The notes under the pieces were generated by a model. It had not been told where the DNA came from, made no database searches, and worked only from the letters and a program-made list of their open reading frames with translations. A program made the translations under genes and the position numbers. A stretch of DNA of 64,000 nt, taken from positions 5,089,001 through 5,153,000 of the forward strand of contig OY997596.1 of NCBI GenBank assembly GCA_963921825.1, in the 5' to 3' direction. Shown here piece by piece: positions 1-10,825 of the stretch (position 1 is the first letter of the stretch; every line of letters begins with the position of its first letter). Source of the DNA: Erodium maritimum. Lineage: Eukaryota > Streptophyta > Magnoliopsida > Geraniales > Geraniaceae.

Positions 1-260
1 TTTGGCCATATCCGGACCTTGAGTGATATATCGAACCACATCTCATCCGACCCTACACCTAGGAGATTTTCTATGCAATCCCGGATAGCATGACTCAACC
101 GTCTATATTAGAAGCAGAAGTCCGACAACCTTTCTTACTGGAGCCTCACCCGGATTGGGTTCGGATATCCCTCGCACGCCAGGCGCACGCTACAACGGAG
201 CAGTCTAGCCATATCTAGCTGTACTCGCATCCACAGATAGTCCTCCTATCCCTATCGTCA
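1..260 (-). pseudogene. LINE ORF1 C-terminal fragment (DUF4283/CCHC zinc knuckle type)
   Basis: One minus-strand frame reads as the end of a plant LINE-type DUF4283/zinc-knuckle protein. A run like WMRVQLDMARLLRCSVRL matches the beta-strand segment before the knuckle. It is followed by ERLSDFCF-stop-YRRLSHAIRDC, which has the CX2CX4HX4C spacing. The second Cys is Tyr and there are two in-frame stops, so the gene is decayed. It runs off the left edge of the window. Such proteins are RNA-binding ORF1 products of L1-like retroposons. The assignment rests on spacing and overall pattern. Confidence 0.6.
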
Positions 261-2670
261 CAGACGTGAGCCCGAGAGCACCTCTGAGCCTAATATCAAT
301 GCAAATATTTCCCTTAGGACCGACTCCCAATCTTCATGTATCGGAAAATCAGTGTCTCTGAATACATGCGGAAGCGTAGATTCGTGAAAAGGAGGAGATA
401 GTTATAAAGGTCCACGGCTCCTAACCTCAATCACCTCAACAATCCTGAATAAACACCTAAAATCCATAACACTAATGACTATTTGATATTTAATAAAAAG
501 GATTAAGCAGAACACTAGAATATCATATAATGTAAAAAGTCCAAATCAAAGTGGACAAAACAAACTCAAATTAGCAGATAATGTAATAATTGGTCCTAAC
601 AACTTGGGACACAAAATAGAACAAACGATAGGAAAAATAACAGTGCTCAAGTTACCGAAATGTTTCATTAAGATGATCGGGAGGGGATACTACGATGGCA
701 TCTAAAGACACCGATACAGCTAAGCCAAACTAGGAGCTAGAACAGAGCCAACCCATTTTTGGAACAACACTAAGGCGGACTGCATACTCTCCTATGTTGG
801 CAGCGTGTGTCGTCCTCCCTAGAATGATAAAAGTATGGCTCCAAAACACGAGAGTACTGACCACCGAGATGGTAGGAGGGTACCATACCATAACTTGGTG
901 GAACCACTGTCACCTTACGTCTAGTGGGGCGATGTTGCTACCCGACTTCCCAACGGACCACTAGCTCCTCATTGATCGAGGTGAGGGTGCTTATTACCCC
1001 TCTTCGTTACTCGTTGTGCCCCTCGGATCGTTTAGAGTCCTCGGACTCCAAGTCTTGAGTTTCCCCCAAATGAGCCCTTATGACCTTCGCACCTGCTTGC
1101 ATGCCAATAATGTTGCCTCTTAGAATCAACACCATTGGGACAGAGAGTGTGACTACATGGCCCTATAGATGACACAAAATCGGATTGGGTCGGCTCCAAC
1201 ATCGGGCCTCTCCCCTAATTGGGCCTGCTTGAGGGTAGGCTTCAGACCGGCCCAACGAACCCTGTTGACCCAATGCAGTACCATAGCCTCCAAGGGCCCA
1301 TCCTGTCTGGGTCGGGTCGCTTGGCCTTACGGATCTCCTGTCCGGGTCGGGAACCCTACCTTAATTTTCCTTCCCCCGCTTTCTCCTGTTCGATAGTGCC
1401 ATCGGTATTGGGCCCGCTTCGCCGGTCTCCTCGAGGCCCTCTTCAACAAGCCGAGAGTCTGTCTCCTCCCCAAGATTCTAATTAGGATCCCCTTGAAACC
1501 TTCGACCTCCTCACCCTTGAGGATTCGTGGAGGTTCCACGTTCCACCGTCGGTGTGGCGGAAAACACAAGACCTCGACCCTCCACCGTTGCACCTTCATC
1601 GGAAGTAGAAGACGCTGATTGGGTAGTGGAGACCGCCGCAAGTGGGGAGGGAAATTGAGACGATAGAGGAAAATCTTCTGCTATCCATGTCTCTGTGCCA
1701 TCACTCGCCGTTGTATGACTGTTGGTGAAGAAAGTCCCCACCGCCGCCATGACAATCGCAAAAACCGGTCTCGTCACTGCTGGATTCGACTACAGTCGTC
1801 ATCGTCGAGTGGTTGCCGCCGTCGTTCATGCTACACACGCTATTCCTAAGGGCCTAGGAGAGAACTGTCATTCAATTCTGTGAATGAGAAAAATATCCTC
1901 AGCCTTGTTTGCTGCTATGAAAAAGGAAAACGAAAACTATAACGTAGGTCATGAGAATGACTATGACCATGACCAAACCCTTCATCTGCGTGTTACGGCT
2001 CTGTTTTAGAGAGAAACCCTAGCTCTCTATTTGCTTACTGTTGAGATTTGTCCTGAAATCAACTAATCAAGACAGCACCCACAGAAAATTTAATTCTAAT
2101 CAAAAGAAAATTAAGCCTCAACCACTTAGCTAATACACATTTGATATTTATTAATTAATTTAGGTGAGTGTAACAGTTATACATGTACATCCCATTATGG
2201 GCATGGAGACCACATTGATGCGACAAATAGTATTATGAAGCTTGCCTTGTCTGTATTATATAATGTATGCATATATGTATACGGTACTGGGTCCCTTTTG
2301 TTGTAGGTATATATTATGATTCGAAGCCATCCACTGGTTATGGTGTTCATTAATCTTCATGCATGTGTGTGGACTGTTTGGAGTGCAATTCAAGCATTAT
2401 CATTACTCATCCATCTTTCCACATTCTTACTTCTCCATCACTTTTCGTTTTGGTGAGCTTTCAAATCCCAATTTTGTTTGTGAGAACAAAAAGAGAAATA
2501 ACTTTTTTTGTGGGACAATTTTAAAATGACTTTTTATATGTTCAAGTCATATGAAATTGAAAATTCAAGTTGACAAGTAGGTATCAATACATTTTTATGT
2601 AATTAGTAAACCTGTATATGTTTGACATGAAAATTTAAAATGTTTTAAAAGATCAGATCTTTTGATTCAA
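261..2670. other. No recognisable gene; probable retroposon debris then AT-rich DNA
   Basis: Several short open frames occur, including an 88-codon minus-strand one at 1511-1777 that is Ser/Thr rich, but none has a recognisable domain. The minus-strand fragment at 1-260 could extend into this region as the degraded front of the same LINE. From about 2040 the sequence is AT-rich and no gene, RNA or repeat structure is evident. Confidence 0.5.
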
Positions 2671-2685
2671 TAGACAGAAAATACG

Positions 2686-5028
2686 GAAAAGAACTCTCTC
2701 AACTTTAAGATCCTTTCTAGCCCTAACCTGCGTTCGTCGTTATGGTGCAGTCTACCCCTTCCTTCGTCGTTGTTGCGTCTGCTACCGCCATGATGTCTGC
2801 CCCGGAAACCGCTGCTCCTACCAGTGGTCCTCTCCTCCCTCTCCCTTCCCCTCGCCCTGCTGTTGTGGTGGGTGAGAAGGTCCGTCGTCACCGTAAAACC
2901 AAGGCTACCGTGACTACACCACCCCTTCACCACCCTGCGACCCCTCCACCCCTGGATCCGATCCCGACAAGAGGCTTCTCCTTTGGTTCGACACCTCTGG
3001 TATCGGCTCTTAAGCCGAAGAGAGGTCGACCGTTGCGCCAACCTAAGGTTCCTTCCTCTCCAAGTAATGGCCTTTTGGCCTTACCACCCCAAACCCTACT
3101 CCCTCTGCCCCTCCACCCTTCTCTGTTGGCTCCCCAATCGGCCATGACCTTGTTCTGGTTCCGATCCATGGGGATGGGAACCCTAGGGTTCCGTTGGCCA
3201 CTGGCGAGGAAATAGGGAAATCTAGGGCTGGGGTGCGTATCGATGATGTTATTGGGGACTCTAGGGTTCCACCCATCCTCGGGGTTACCCTGATCGTACC
3301 TAGGGTTTCACCCCTACCGAACCCTGACCCGGTTCGGCCTCCGACTCCCAAAATTACGTGGCACAGGTGGTCATTCCTACATCTGATGAAATGGGGATTC
3401 AACCAAAGGAACCTCCCGTCCTGCAGAGAGATCCAACAAAAGGAAAAGCTCCTATGGAGGAGCTCCCTAGAACGGCGGCTCTGGCTTTGGGACTAGGGCG
3501 GTGTCTTCCCAACCCGGCCAACCGCCCGATCATACCGGCGGCCTTGACTACTCCACCAGGGATGACTCGGGACCGGGCGAAACACCTTCTTACAGAGGAA
3601 TTCCCTTCGGTTGGGACCTCCAAGGAGGATGAGCTCCAGGCATCGCTTGAAGGTCTGTAGGACGGGCGTTCGTCCTTTTCTTTGGACGAGGAGGAAGAGA
3701 TTGAGTTGGTGGTCTCGGCGTCCCGGGCAACAACGGAAGTGGCACTAGCTTGCCAGCAGTGGGGGCTGCTAGGTCGCCTGTGGTCACCAAAACCCCCTCG
3801 GAAGGACATGCTCCTCCGGGTCATTACCAATGCATGTGGTAAGGCTGCGGAAGGGCTAGTGGTCAAGGACATAAGGTTGGGACTGTTCGGCTTCTATTTT
3901 CGGTCGTCGGAATCTAGGGCGTGGGTCTGACGTAATGAGTCATATTGCTTCGATGGCCGGGTCCTACTGTTGGGGGATTTGGATCCTTGCGCTCGGGAGT
4001 TTCCCGCCTTGGACCAAGTGCAATTGTGGGTCCATGCTAGGGGACTACCTCCCCTGGTTCGGACAAGGGAGACGTGTATCTCTATCGGGGATGCCCTGGG
4101 AATGTGTGTAGCGGTCCCATGTGACCAGTGGGGTATATGCTGGAGAGGGACTATCAAGGTTCGATTCTGGTATCTTTTGGAAAGGCCCCTAAGGAAGGGG
4201 TTGGTGGTCCGATTGTCAGAGTTTCCATACCCCTTCAGTGTGGAACTCACGTACTCAAAGATCCCGAGCGTCTGTTATAATTGTGGCCAGATAGGTCATA
4301 TCTTGAAGGATTGTACGTGGGCGGCTCGAGGTCCACCGCGACTAGGATCCTTTATGCTGGAGTATGACAAAGATAACCAGGTCAACCGGTATGCAACAGA
4401 TTGGTGAGAACCGGCCAGCCTGCCTAAACCTCCCCCGGGTTTTGGCCCGTTAGGGCCCTTGCAGCTGGCCACAACTCCTCGGTCTCCCACGCCCCCTCGA
4501 TTAGAGCTTAGGGGTTTGCCTAGTAGGGCTCCATCTATACCTCATGTATCTCGTTCAGATGCTCTATCACGACGCCTCACTCAGGATGCTGGAGCTCGTG
4601 CAGACGGGGCATTACCGCTTCAAGCGGATGACCTGGGAACTAGCCAGGGTGCTCTCAAAAGGCAGGCGACTGGGGACCCCCCGGATGATCAAGCTAGGGC
4701 GAGCAAGCAGCCCTGCCAGAAGAAATGAGTCCAGGCACATGCATCAGGGACTGGCTCTACGAGGGGTCCCTGTATGATGCGCTACCTCCCCCCATCACTT
4801 TTACTGTTGAGGTCCATCGAGATCTCCGATCTTCTAGTCTCTCCATTTGTCTTCTTTCACTTCCCGTAGGGCATCAAAACACCATAAGTGGTGGTTATGG
4901 TACTAAAAGGGTTAGAGAACCTCTGTTCACTCTATCTGACCCTATCTCAGTGGCCGAGGAGCCTGTTCCTTGGTGTACTTTTATGTAATCTGAATTTTTA
5001 AATGAAACTGTTCCTTTCGTTAAAAAAA
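2686..5028 (+). mobile_element. ORF1-only LINE-like retroposon with 15-bp target duplication
   Basis: The segment ends in a short poly(A) (5022-5028). It is flanked by near-identical 15-mers, tagacagaaaatacg at 2671-2685 and tacatagaaaatacg at 5029-5043 (13 of 15 match), with the right copy starting directly after the A run. This is the signature of target-primed reverse transcription. The body holds only an ORF1-type protein (2742-4728) and a short 3' tail. No endonuclease or reverse transcriptase is present. It resembles the half-LINE organisation of non-autonomous L1 derivatives. The 5' boundary is inferred from the target duplication. Confidence 0.7.
2742..4728 (+). pseudogene. LINE ORF1 protein, DUF4283 plus CCHC zinc knuckle, broken
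   Basis: The reading frame starts at ATG 2742 with a Pro-rich region and a KRGRPLRQPK stretch like an AT-hook. It shifts frame near 3120-3200 and again near 3330-3360. It then stays in one frame to 4728 with three in-frame stops (TAG 3658, TGA 3928, TGA 4405). The DUF4283-like part lies at about 3661-4250 (acidic DEEEEIELVVS run, then a VQLWVHARGLPPL segment). The knuckle CYNCGQIGHILKDC follows at about 4272-4313. The C-terminal part is Pro-rich and ends QPCQKK. Plant LINE ORF1 proteins bind the element's RNA. This copy cannot be translated as one protein. Confidence 0.75.
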
Positions 5029-5236
5029 TACATAGAAAATACGAACATGTCACTATCACTAATTAGAGCTAATAACTCTTAATTAGTACAAACATACGAG
5101 CTCATCTTGTCTAGGGTTTTATGTATCATAATACCTTTTCTTTTTATAAATAGGAGCACTTCAATAATAAATAATCACTAAGATTACTCATTTTTATATA
5201 TTTTACCACGTGAAACTCTTTAACTTCACGTGGAAT
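5029..5236. other. AT-rich spacer
   Basis: This short stretch lies between the LINE target duplication and the next TIR element. It contains a small imperfect inverted repeat around cacgtgaaactc/ttcacgtg (about 5208-5232). No coding potential is seen. Confidence 0.5.
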
Positions 5237-5729
5237 TAGGTGTGGGCCAAAAACCCGAAACCGCTAAAACCAACCACCGCCAATCGGAAACCGCACCGAA
5301 AAACCCAAAACCAGAAAGTTAACGGTTGGTTGTTGATTCTTGACGATCGAACCGAAAAGTTAATGGTTGGTTGTCGGTTCTTGAAACGCCAAACCATCGG
5401 TTAACCAACCAAACCGGTATTGTTCATCATATACATGTGGCTTCATAATAGCCACTGATCTGATATAGATGAATGGCCCATGAGCACTCTTCTGTGTCAC
5501 ACAGATTGCTAACTTAGAACACGATGACTTATATATAATTTTTGTTTTGTTTTGGAGAATGTAGTAATATGCTTTGGCTTGAAATAAAAATATTAGTATC
5601 CAAATTTATACTTACATGTAGTAAAGTGGTTGGTTGGTTAAAACAACTAACCAACCGGTCAGTGAACTGGTTGGTTTCACTATGAAAATTTGGTTTTTAT
5701 GTTGGAGTTGGTTCTAATGCCCACCCCTA
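5237..5729. mobile_element. hAT-like MITE (TIR TAGGTGTGGGC)
   Basis: The left end TAGGTGTGGGC and right end GCCCACCCCTA are inverted, with one mismatch. Both sub-terminal regions carry complementary runs of aaaccaaccaac/gttggttggtt, so the element can fold back on itself. The 8-mers outside it (cgtggaat, catataat) match at 5 of 8 positions, compatible with a decayed 8-bp hAT duplication. The roughly 490-bp length and lack of an ORF fit a non-autonomous MITE. Confidence 0.6.
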
Positions 5730-6209
5730 CATATAATGGTAGATGAGTATTTGGTATAGTAGGTTTAATTTCAACTGATCCCACGTCAAGTTTTGATATT
5801 AGGCTAAAGTCACGAAATATTTATAAGTAAGAGATAAATGAATTCATATCTTCTTTCGATTAACAAAAACAACATTACTTAGTTTTTATTTTTGTAAATT
5901 GATTCAAAATTGTCTTCTATTTCAACATACACATTATCTTTTGTTTATATACGTTTCTTCGTTATTTTCTTCACGACTCCTTAATATGTTTATATACAAA
6001 TACGTATATAGAGGAGAAATCAAATAGAAATCACCTCTTAACCTAGTAACCATGAGAATCCATCCAAGCCATTCATTATAAAAATGGATGGATGAGATGA
6101 AATTGAGTTGTTGACTGCAAAAACACAACACTTTTTAATAAGTGGTAGGGGCTTTTAAGTAAAACTATCATATTACTTTTTTTTACCAATTCACTAATTT
6201 AATTTTTCC
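5730..6209. other. AT-rich spacer, nothing recognised
   Basis: The region contains low-complexity AT-rich sequence. A 65-codon minus-strand open frame (5934-6131) has no recognisable domain and looks fortuitous. Confidence 0.5.
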
Positions 6210-7148
6210 CGCTTCGTTTGAACTCTTATTGGCTTCAAACTTGCGCCAATATTTTTGTTCTTTCAAGTGATTTCTATCAAGATCAGTCATGAATATATTT
6301 TGAAGCACGATTTTTTTTTTATATTTCGGGGCTGATTTAAAAAAAAAATTATACCTGGGTAATTTTTATCAACACTTTACACTGGTTTTATCAATACTTT
6401 ACACTGATTTTATCAATACTGGACACTAGGTTCATCACCTCATTTTTTAAAACTAAACTTGATTTAATTTTTCCCGCTTCGTTTGAACTCCGATTGGCTT
6501 CAAACTTGCGTCAATATCTTTGTTTTTTCAAGGACTTTCTATCAAGATCAGTGGTGAATATGTTTTAAAGCAATAAAAAAAAATTATTTCAGGGATGATT
6601 TAAAAATAAATTATATCTGGGTAATTTGATCAACACTTTACACTGGTTTTATCAACACTTTACTCTGTTTTTATCAACACTAACACTATTTTTATCACCT
6701 CATTTTCCAAAACTGAACATGATTTTTATCACCTCATCATATGTTTTTTTATGAACACTAAGCACTACTTTTATCAACACCAAACACTATGTTTATCACT
6801 AAATTACATGTGTTTTATCACCTCATCACATGTTTTTCTATAAACACTAAACTCTAGTTTATCACACTTATTATCAAATTTGTACACGTTTCTTATCACC
6901 TCGTTAATTTTTTTATCACATCAGTACATGTTTTTTATCAACATTTTATCATTAGTTTGATCACCCCTGATATAAAACATTTGTTAGTGAAGATTTATCA
7001 ACACTCAATATTATTTTTATCACCCCGATATAACTTTTTATTTTCGTGCTTCAAAATATATTCATGATTGATCTTGATTTAAAGCCCTTGAAAAAAAGAA
7101 AAATATTGGTACAAGTTTGAAGCTAATCGGAGTTCAAACGAAGTGGCG
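6210..7148. mobile_element. Foldback/long-TIR element filled with degenerate TTTATCAACACT repeats
   Basis: An arm of about 100 bp at 6210-6310 (cgcttcgtttgaactc ... gaagcacga) recurs inverted at 7044-7148. It also recurs once more in direct orientation at about 6472-6572. Between the arms lie many degenerate short units of the form tttatcaacactttacactg and tttatcacctcatcacatg, from about 6350 to 7035. There is no ORF. Long inverted arms plus internal simple repeats are typical of foldback or Mutator-like non-autonomous elements. I did not find a convincing target duplication, so the superfamily is open. Confidence 0.65.
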
Positions 7149-7488
7149 TGGAATTGGGGTGGAATGTGGGTGATGATGTGGCATCTTGATGAATGTTGGA
7201 TCATATGTGTGTGTGGCTAGGATGATCTCTCATGGTTACTAGGATAAGAGGAGTTTCTAGCCGATTTCTCCTCTACGTATATGTATGTCGCAAGCCAATA
7301 CTAGAGTATTTCTATCTATTTTCGACATGGTAAATCCCAAGTCAGTGGTTTAGTATAACACTAGAAGAAATGACTAACTACACCATATGATGTTACATTT
7401 TACCACTAAATTGTACCTTGTTCTTGTCTCAACAATAAAACTAATGAAGTAATTGTAAAAAAAAATCAGTACATTCAATAATTCTAGG
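7149..7488. other. Spacer, nothing recognised
   Basis: AT-rich non-coding DNA between the foldback element and the next retroposon. No repeats or coding signal stand out. Confidence 0.45.
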
Positions 7489-7500
7489 CATATTCGTTAT

Positions 7501-8146
7501 TTTTTTTTTGAAACGAAGAGATATAAGTGTTTTTATTCAACGCAAATTGCTCCAATTTTACATTTGAGAACTCAGGATTATAGACCCTAACGTCCAGGAT
7601 ATAGCCCAGTACACCCGTAGGTCTACCGGCCCCCATTGACGTAAACGAAAATTCTACTTTACATCATAGGACTGAAAAGGAAACGGAAAACAAATAAACA
7701 CAAAAGCGAATACATAAACTACGGATCCTATGATACCAGTTCTTCTGAAACCAAATCTTTCGCGGTGGGGCGTTCCGGTCATGTCTGTCCGTCGTCTTTA
7801 TTCGCAAGAATTCCTACGGATGTGATTGCGTTTAGATGTGATCGGTAAGATGGGTCCCACGCTGGCGCAAACACCGACAGCCTCTCTCGAAAGTTCAGCT
7901 CATAACATGGCTTCACCCAAACGGGCAGCCCATAAATCGTTCATCCAACGCCAAAACTCGAATATGCTGACCCTAAATCGGGCTGTAGAGCGAGACAATT
8001 GCGTAGAAGGAGAGAAGGATAAAAAGTAAATACGAAACAAGAGAAAAAAGAGGAACAAAGAGAAGAGAGTCACCGCCAACAACAACGACGACTAGGGTTT
8101 TGGCTTCTTTTCCTTTCATGTCTAGAGAGCTTTTTTAATTTATGTC
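7501..8146 (-). mobile_element. Short minus-strand retroposon (LINE-derived or SINE-like) with perfect 12-bp TSD
   Basis: The left end is a T9 run (7501-7509), the poly(A) of a minus-strand insertion. The 12-mer catattcgttat occurs immediately outside both ends, at 7489-7500 and 8147-8158. The roughly 646-bp body begins on the minus strand with a CT-rich leader and a short open frame (8085-7900) of 61 codons that has an ATG but no catalytic domain. It ends with a UTR-like region. The size and missing reverse transcriptase suggest a non-autonomous LINE derivative in which 5' and 3' ends are joined. Confidence 0.8.
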
Positions 8147-8534
8147 CATATTCGTTATACTTAAGAGCATCCACAGTGGTGGACGTTTTGCTGGCGGTGA
8201 GGTGCAGGCGTGGATTAATAGCTGGCGTGGAGCAGGCGTGAAGGAGGCGGTAAGCTGGTGGGGAGAAGCTTTTTCAGCGCTGGCGGGGAAAGGAGTCGTT
8301 GAGCTCCACGCTAGCACTTATCGCTGGCGTAGACAACAATTCCACCTCGTTGACCGCGTCGCCCGCTGGACCTACACGCACTGGCGACACGTGGAAGACG
8401 CTGGAAGCAACAAAAATCAAATTTTCTTGTCTATAAATAACACCTCCATTATATTTTTCAATCTACATCCACAACACTCTCTCAATATATCTCTCTATTC
8501 TTCCTTCACAATTTATATTTTTGTTTGTTTTGAA

Positions 8535-9497
8535 ATGGAATTGGATCTCAACGACTAGGGGGATATGGTAACCGAATTGGGCGGCGACATGTTTGACTCG
8601 TCAACGCGAAATTTTTTCCCTTCGAGCAATGTAACCAGAGCAACAACCGACCCATCTCCAAAGGTTATCGAGGCCGACGCCGGGGTTCAACCTAAACCAA
8701 AAGCGAGGCGAATACTGTGGAGCGTCGTTAAGGATGAGCGTCTAGTTTATGCTTGGATGCACCATTCATTCGATTCAATTCACGGGAATGCGAAGCATAA
8801 CATGAAGTATTAGGGGGCCATCGCCGAAGAAGTTGCTTCTATGCGTAGACCGGATGATCCTAAGAGGACCCTGAAGCAGTGTCAAGACAACTGGGGCCAA
8901 GTCAATCCTAAAGTGACGAAGTTCCAGGGGTACTACACACGTTGTATGAATGACCACAAGAGCGGCCGTTCCGATGATCAACTCACGACATTGGCCGAGG
9001 AAATGTACCTAAAGAGAGAAGACGCTCAATTCACTTGGAAACGTTGGTGGAAGCTCGTCAGAAACAAGCACAAGTGGACGTCCAAATATTTTTCCTTCGA
9101 CATACGCGAGGAAGAATACGAAGGCACACCGGCGAGTAATTTCGACCCATCTATCGACTCGGGCAAGCACACACGTGAAGATACGCCTAGGGAGGACAGT
9201 AAGTGCACCACGGGTGTTACGTCCGACTGCCCACCAGCGTACAAACGGCCTATGGGTCAAAAGGCAACAAAAGCTGCGAAGCTCAAAGGTAAAGGCCCTG
9301 TAGCAGCCAAGAAGAAACTTGTCGAGAGTGTTCATCATGCCCATTTAGCGGCAGAAAGAGCAAACACAACGAAGCTTAAGCTCATGGTCTTCGATTGAAG
9401 GGTGCAAGAAGAAGCGAAGGACAAGTCGGCCATGACCCCCACCGAGCTTGAGTCAAACTTTTCAAACCTTGCGATGTTGCGCGATTTGATGAAGTAG
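8535..9497 (+). pseudogene. Harbinger ORF1: Myb/SANT-like DNA-binding protein
   Basis: A single frame from ATG 8535 to TAG 9495-9497 encodes about 320 residues, interrupted by TAG 8556, TAG 8811 and TGA 9396. Residues about 45-120 form a Myb/SANT-like helix-turn-helix (ARRILWSVVKDERLVYAWMH, then YWSE-type and KQCQDNW motifs). It is followed by the FTWKRWWKLVRNKHKW motif and a Lys-rich tail. This is the layout of the Myb-like proteins of PIF/Harbinger elements, often annotated in plants as NAM-associated C-terminal-domain proteins. In the superfamily this protein helps the transposase bind the ends and enter the nucleus. All three stops are one transition from a sense codon (CAG or CGA), consistent with decay by methyl-cytosine deamination. 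Confidence 0.75.
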
Positions 9498-9849
9498 TGA
9501 CGCCTCCCGAATTATCTGCGTGTTCCCCAGTGTTGTTTTATTTCCATTAGTTGTTTTTTTTAAGTTGTTGGTTTTTTCATTAGTTGTTTTTTTCATTTGT
9601 AGTTTTTTTAATTAACGAATTGTAGCCTTTTCTATGCCTTGGTTTACGTGAATTTATTGTCATGACCATGCAAAAGGTCCAAAATACCCTTTGGAGGCCG
9701 ACGGTTTTGTGCCTATAAAAGCCACCTCTTCGTTCCATTATTTTCACATTTCTTCAATCCACTACCTCTCTTCCTCCCCGAGCTTCTTTCCTTCAAACCC
9801 CTTACTATCCTATTACCCTTTTCCGAAGGGTAAATGGCCAGCACAACAT
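9498..9849 (+). promoter_or_regulatory. Leader with TATA box for a second Harbinger ORF, truncated
   Basis: After a T-rich 3' region, the sequence gcctataaaagcc places a TATA box at about 9714-9720. It is followed by a pyrimidine-rich leader and an ATG at 9834. Coding sequence stops almost at once because a chromovirus gag fragment begins near 9850. The continuation is probably the Myb-like fragment at 25110-25423. This promoter reading is an inference from position and composition. Confidence 0.4.
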
Positions 9850-10050
9850 ACGAAGTCATTAGAGCAAATATTCGATGAATTGTTTCCAACATATGCTGCT
9901 GCCCATACTGAAGCGGAAGCCTTACTTCGTACCTTGGCTGTCGGGATAGATTCCTTGTCTGGTAAACCTTCTGGCATGCCTCCGGCGCCCAATCAGGAGG
10001 ACAATTCAGCAGATGAGTTGGCTGTCCAGATCGATTCCACGTCCTTGATC
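9850..10050 (+). pseudogene. Chromovirus gag N-terminal fragment
   Basis: The frame reads KSLEQIFDELFPTYAAAHTE and continues with an Ala/Glu-rich helix and PPAPNQEDNSA repeats. The same N-terminal segment recurs at 21161-21255 (+), 22774-22830 (+) and, on the minus strand, at about 11240-11380 and 22831-23140. It is the region just after the primer-binding site in this family. The fragment ends at an abrupt switch to minus-strand sequence near 10051. No LTR is attached on its left. Confidence 0.6.
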
Positions 10051-10400
10051 AATTCCTCTGACTCGCCCAGTGGAGCCTTTGACAGATGTAACAACATCCA
10101 ATCATAAGGGCTCACTTGAACTGCATCCTCAACCTGGACTGTAACACCGCAAAACTCCATGGATAACGGTACTGAAGAAACTAGAGTTTCTGGCTGATGT
10201 CCACTGGCCTCAGAATTCTCTTCTTATTGATTCGCCGGTGCCTGAACGGATCTCGCACGAACCAACATCTTCAAGTCCTGAATCATCGCCTTCAAGTCTT
10301 GAACCCTCGCCTTCCTCGCCTGCCAGCCTGTCGATCAGCTTCATAAGTCGCCATGAATGCAGCAAATTGTTGCTCCATAGATTTCGGCTCCATAACGCTT
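10051..10400 (-). pseudogene. Non-autonomous chromovirus internal region with HD2-like segment (minus copy 1)
   Basis: Read on the minus strand from the primer-binding site (10413-10401), this encodes the MEQQFAAF-type N-terminus, a DLKAMIQDLK coiled-coil-like stretch and an ANQ-EEN-QQRETL linker. The start of an HD2-like domain follows (about 10165-10052, containing LHLSKAPLGES). It breaks at the inversion junction near 10051, so only the first half of the HD2-like segment remains. Confidence 0.65.
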
Positions 10401-10416
10401 GGCTCTAATACCAATT

Positions 10417-10825
10417 TGTTATGGTCATGTATTCTGGATCTCGTTATGGAACCGAATACGGGCTCGTTAGAAGGGAACCCGAAGACCTCATGGTACGAGT
10501 TCATTATAGAGGGAACTCGAAGACCTCGTAGAGACCAAAGTATTTCTTTAAATTCTCAAGTCTATTTTATTCATTACCTCTCTTGGTATATATAGCTAAG
10601 GAGGTTACTAGGAGCCCAACTCCTAATACAATCCTAATTAGTACTACTCAACTTAACTATTCCTAATACAACTCATTAAATCAAAAGACAATTATTTAAA
10701 AGGAAATAAACTACTAATTAAACAAAACCCAAAACCCTAGCCGACTACAAGTATTCAACATCAACTACACAACAGCTTTTGTGGGCTTTAACCCACCCTG
10801 TACCGGTCTGCTATGACTCATAACA
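10417..10825 (-). repeat. LTR, family A (409 bp, TGTTAT...ATAACA)
   Basis: The ends are perfect short inverted repeats (TGTTAT/ATAACA). A primer-binding site complementary to initiator tRNA-Met (TGGTATTAGAGCC on the minus strand) lies just outside, at 10413-10401. It has the same length and layout as the plus-strand LTR at 21305-21713. It serves as 3' LTR for the gag remnant at 10826-11381 and as 5' LTR for the HD2-like copy at 10051-10400. Confidence 0.8.

Noticed and set aside
2667-3041. 124-codon minus-strand Arg/Gly-rich open frame
   Set aside because: It is antisense to the Pro-rich start of the LINE ORF1 and reflects base composition.
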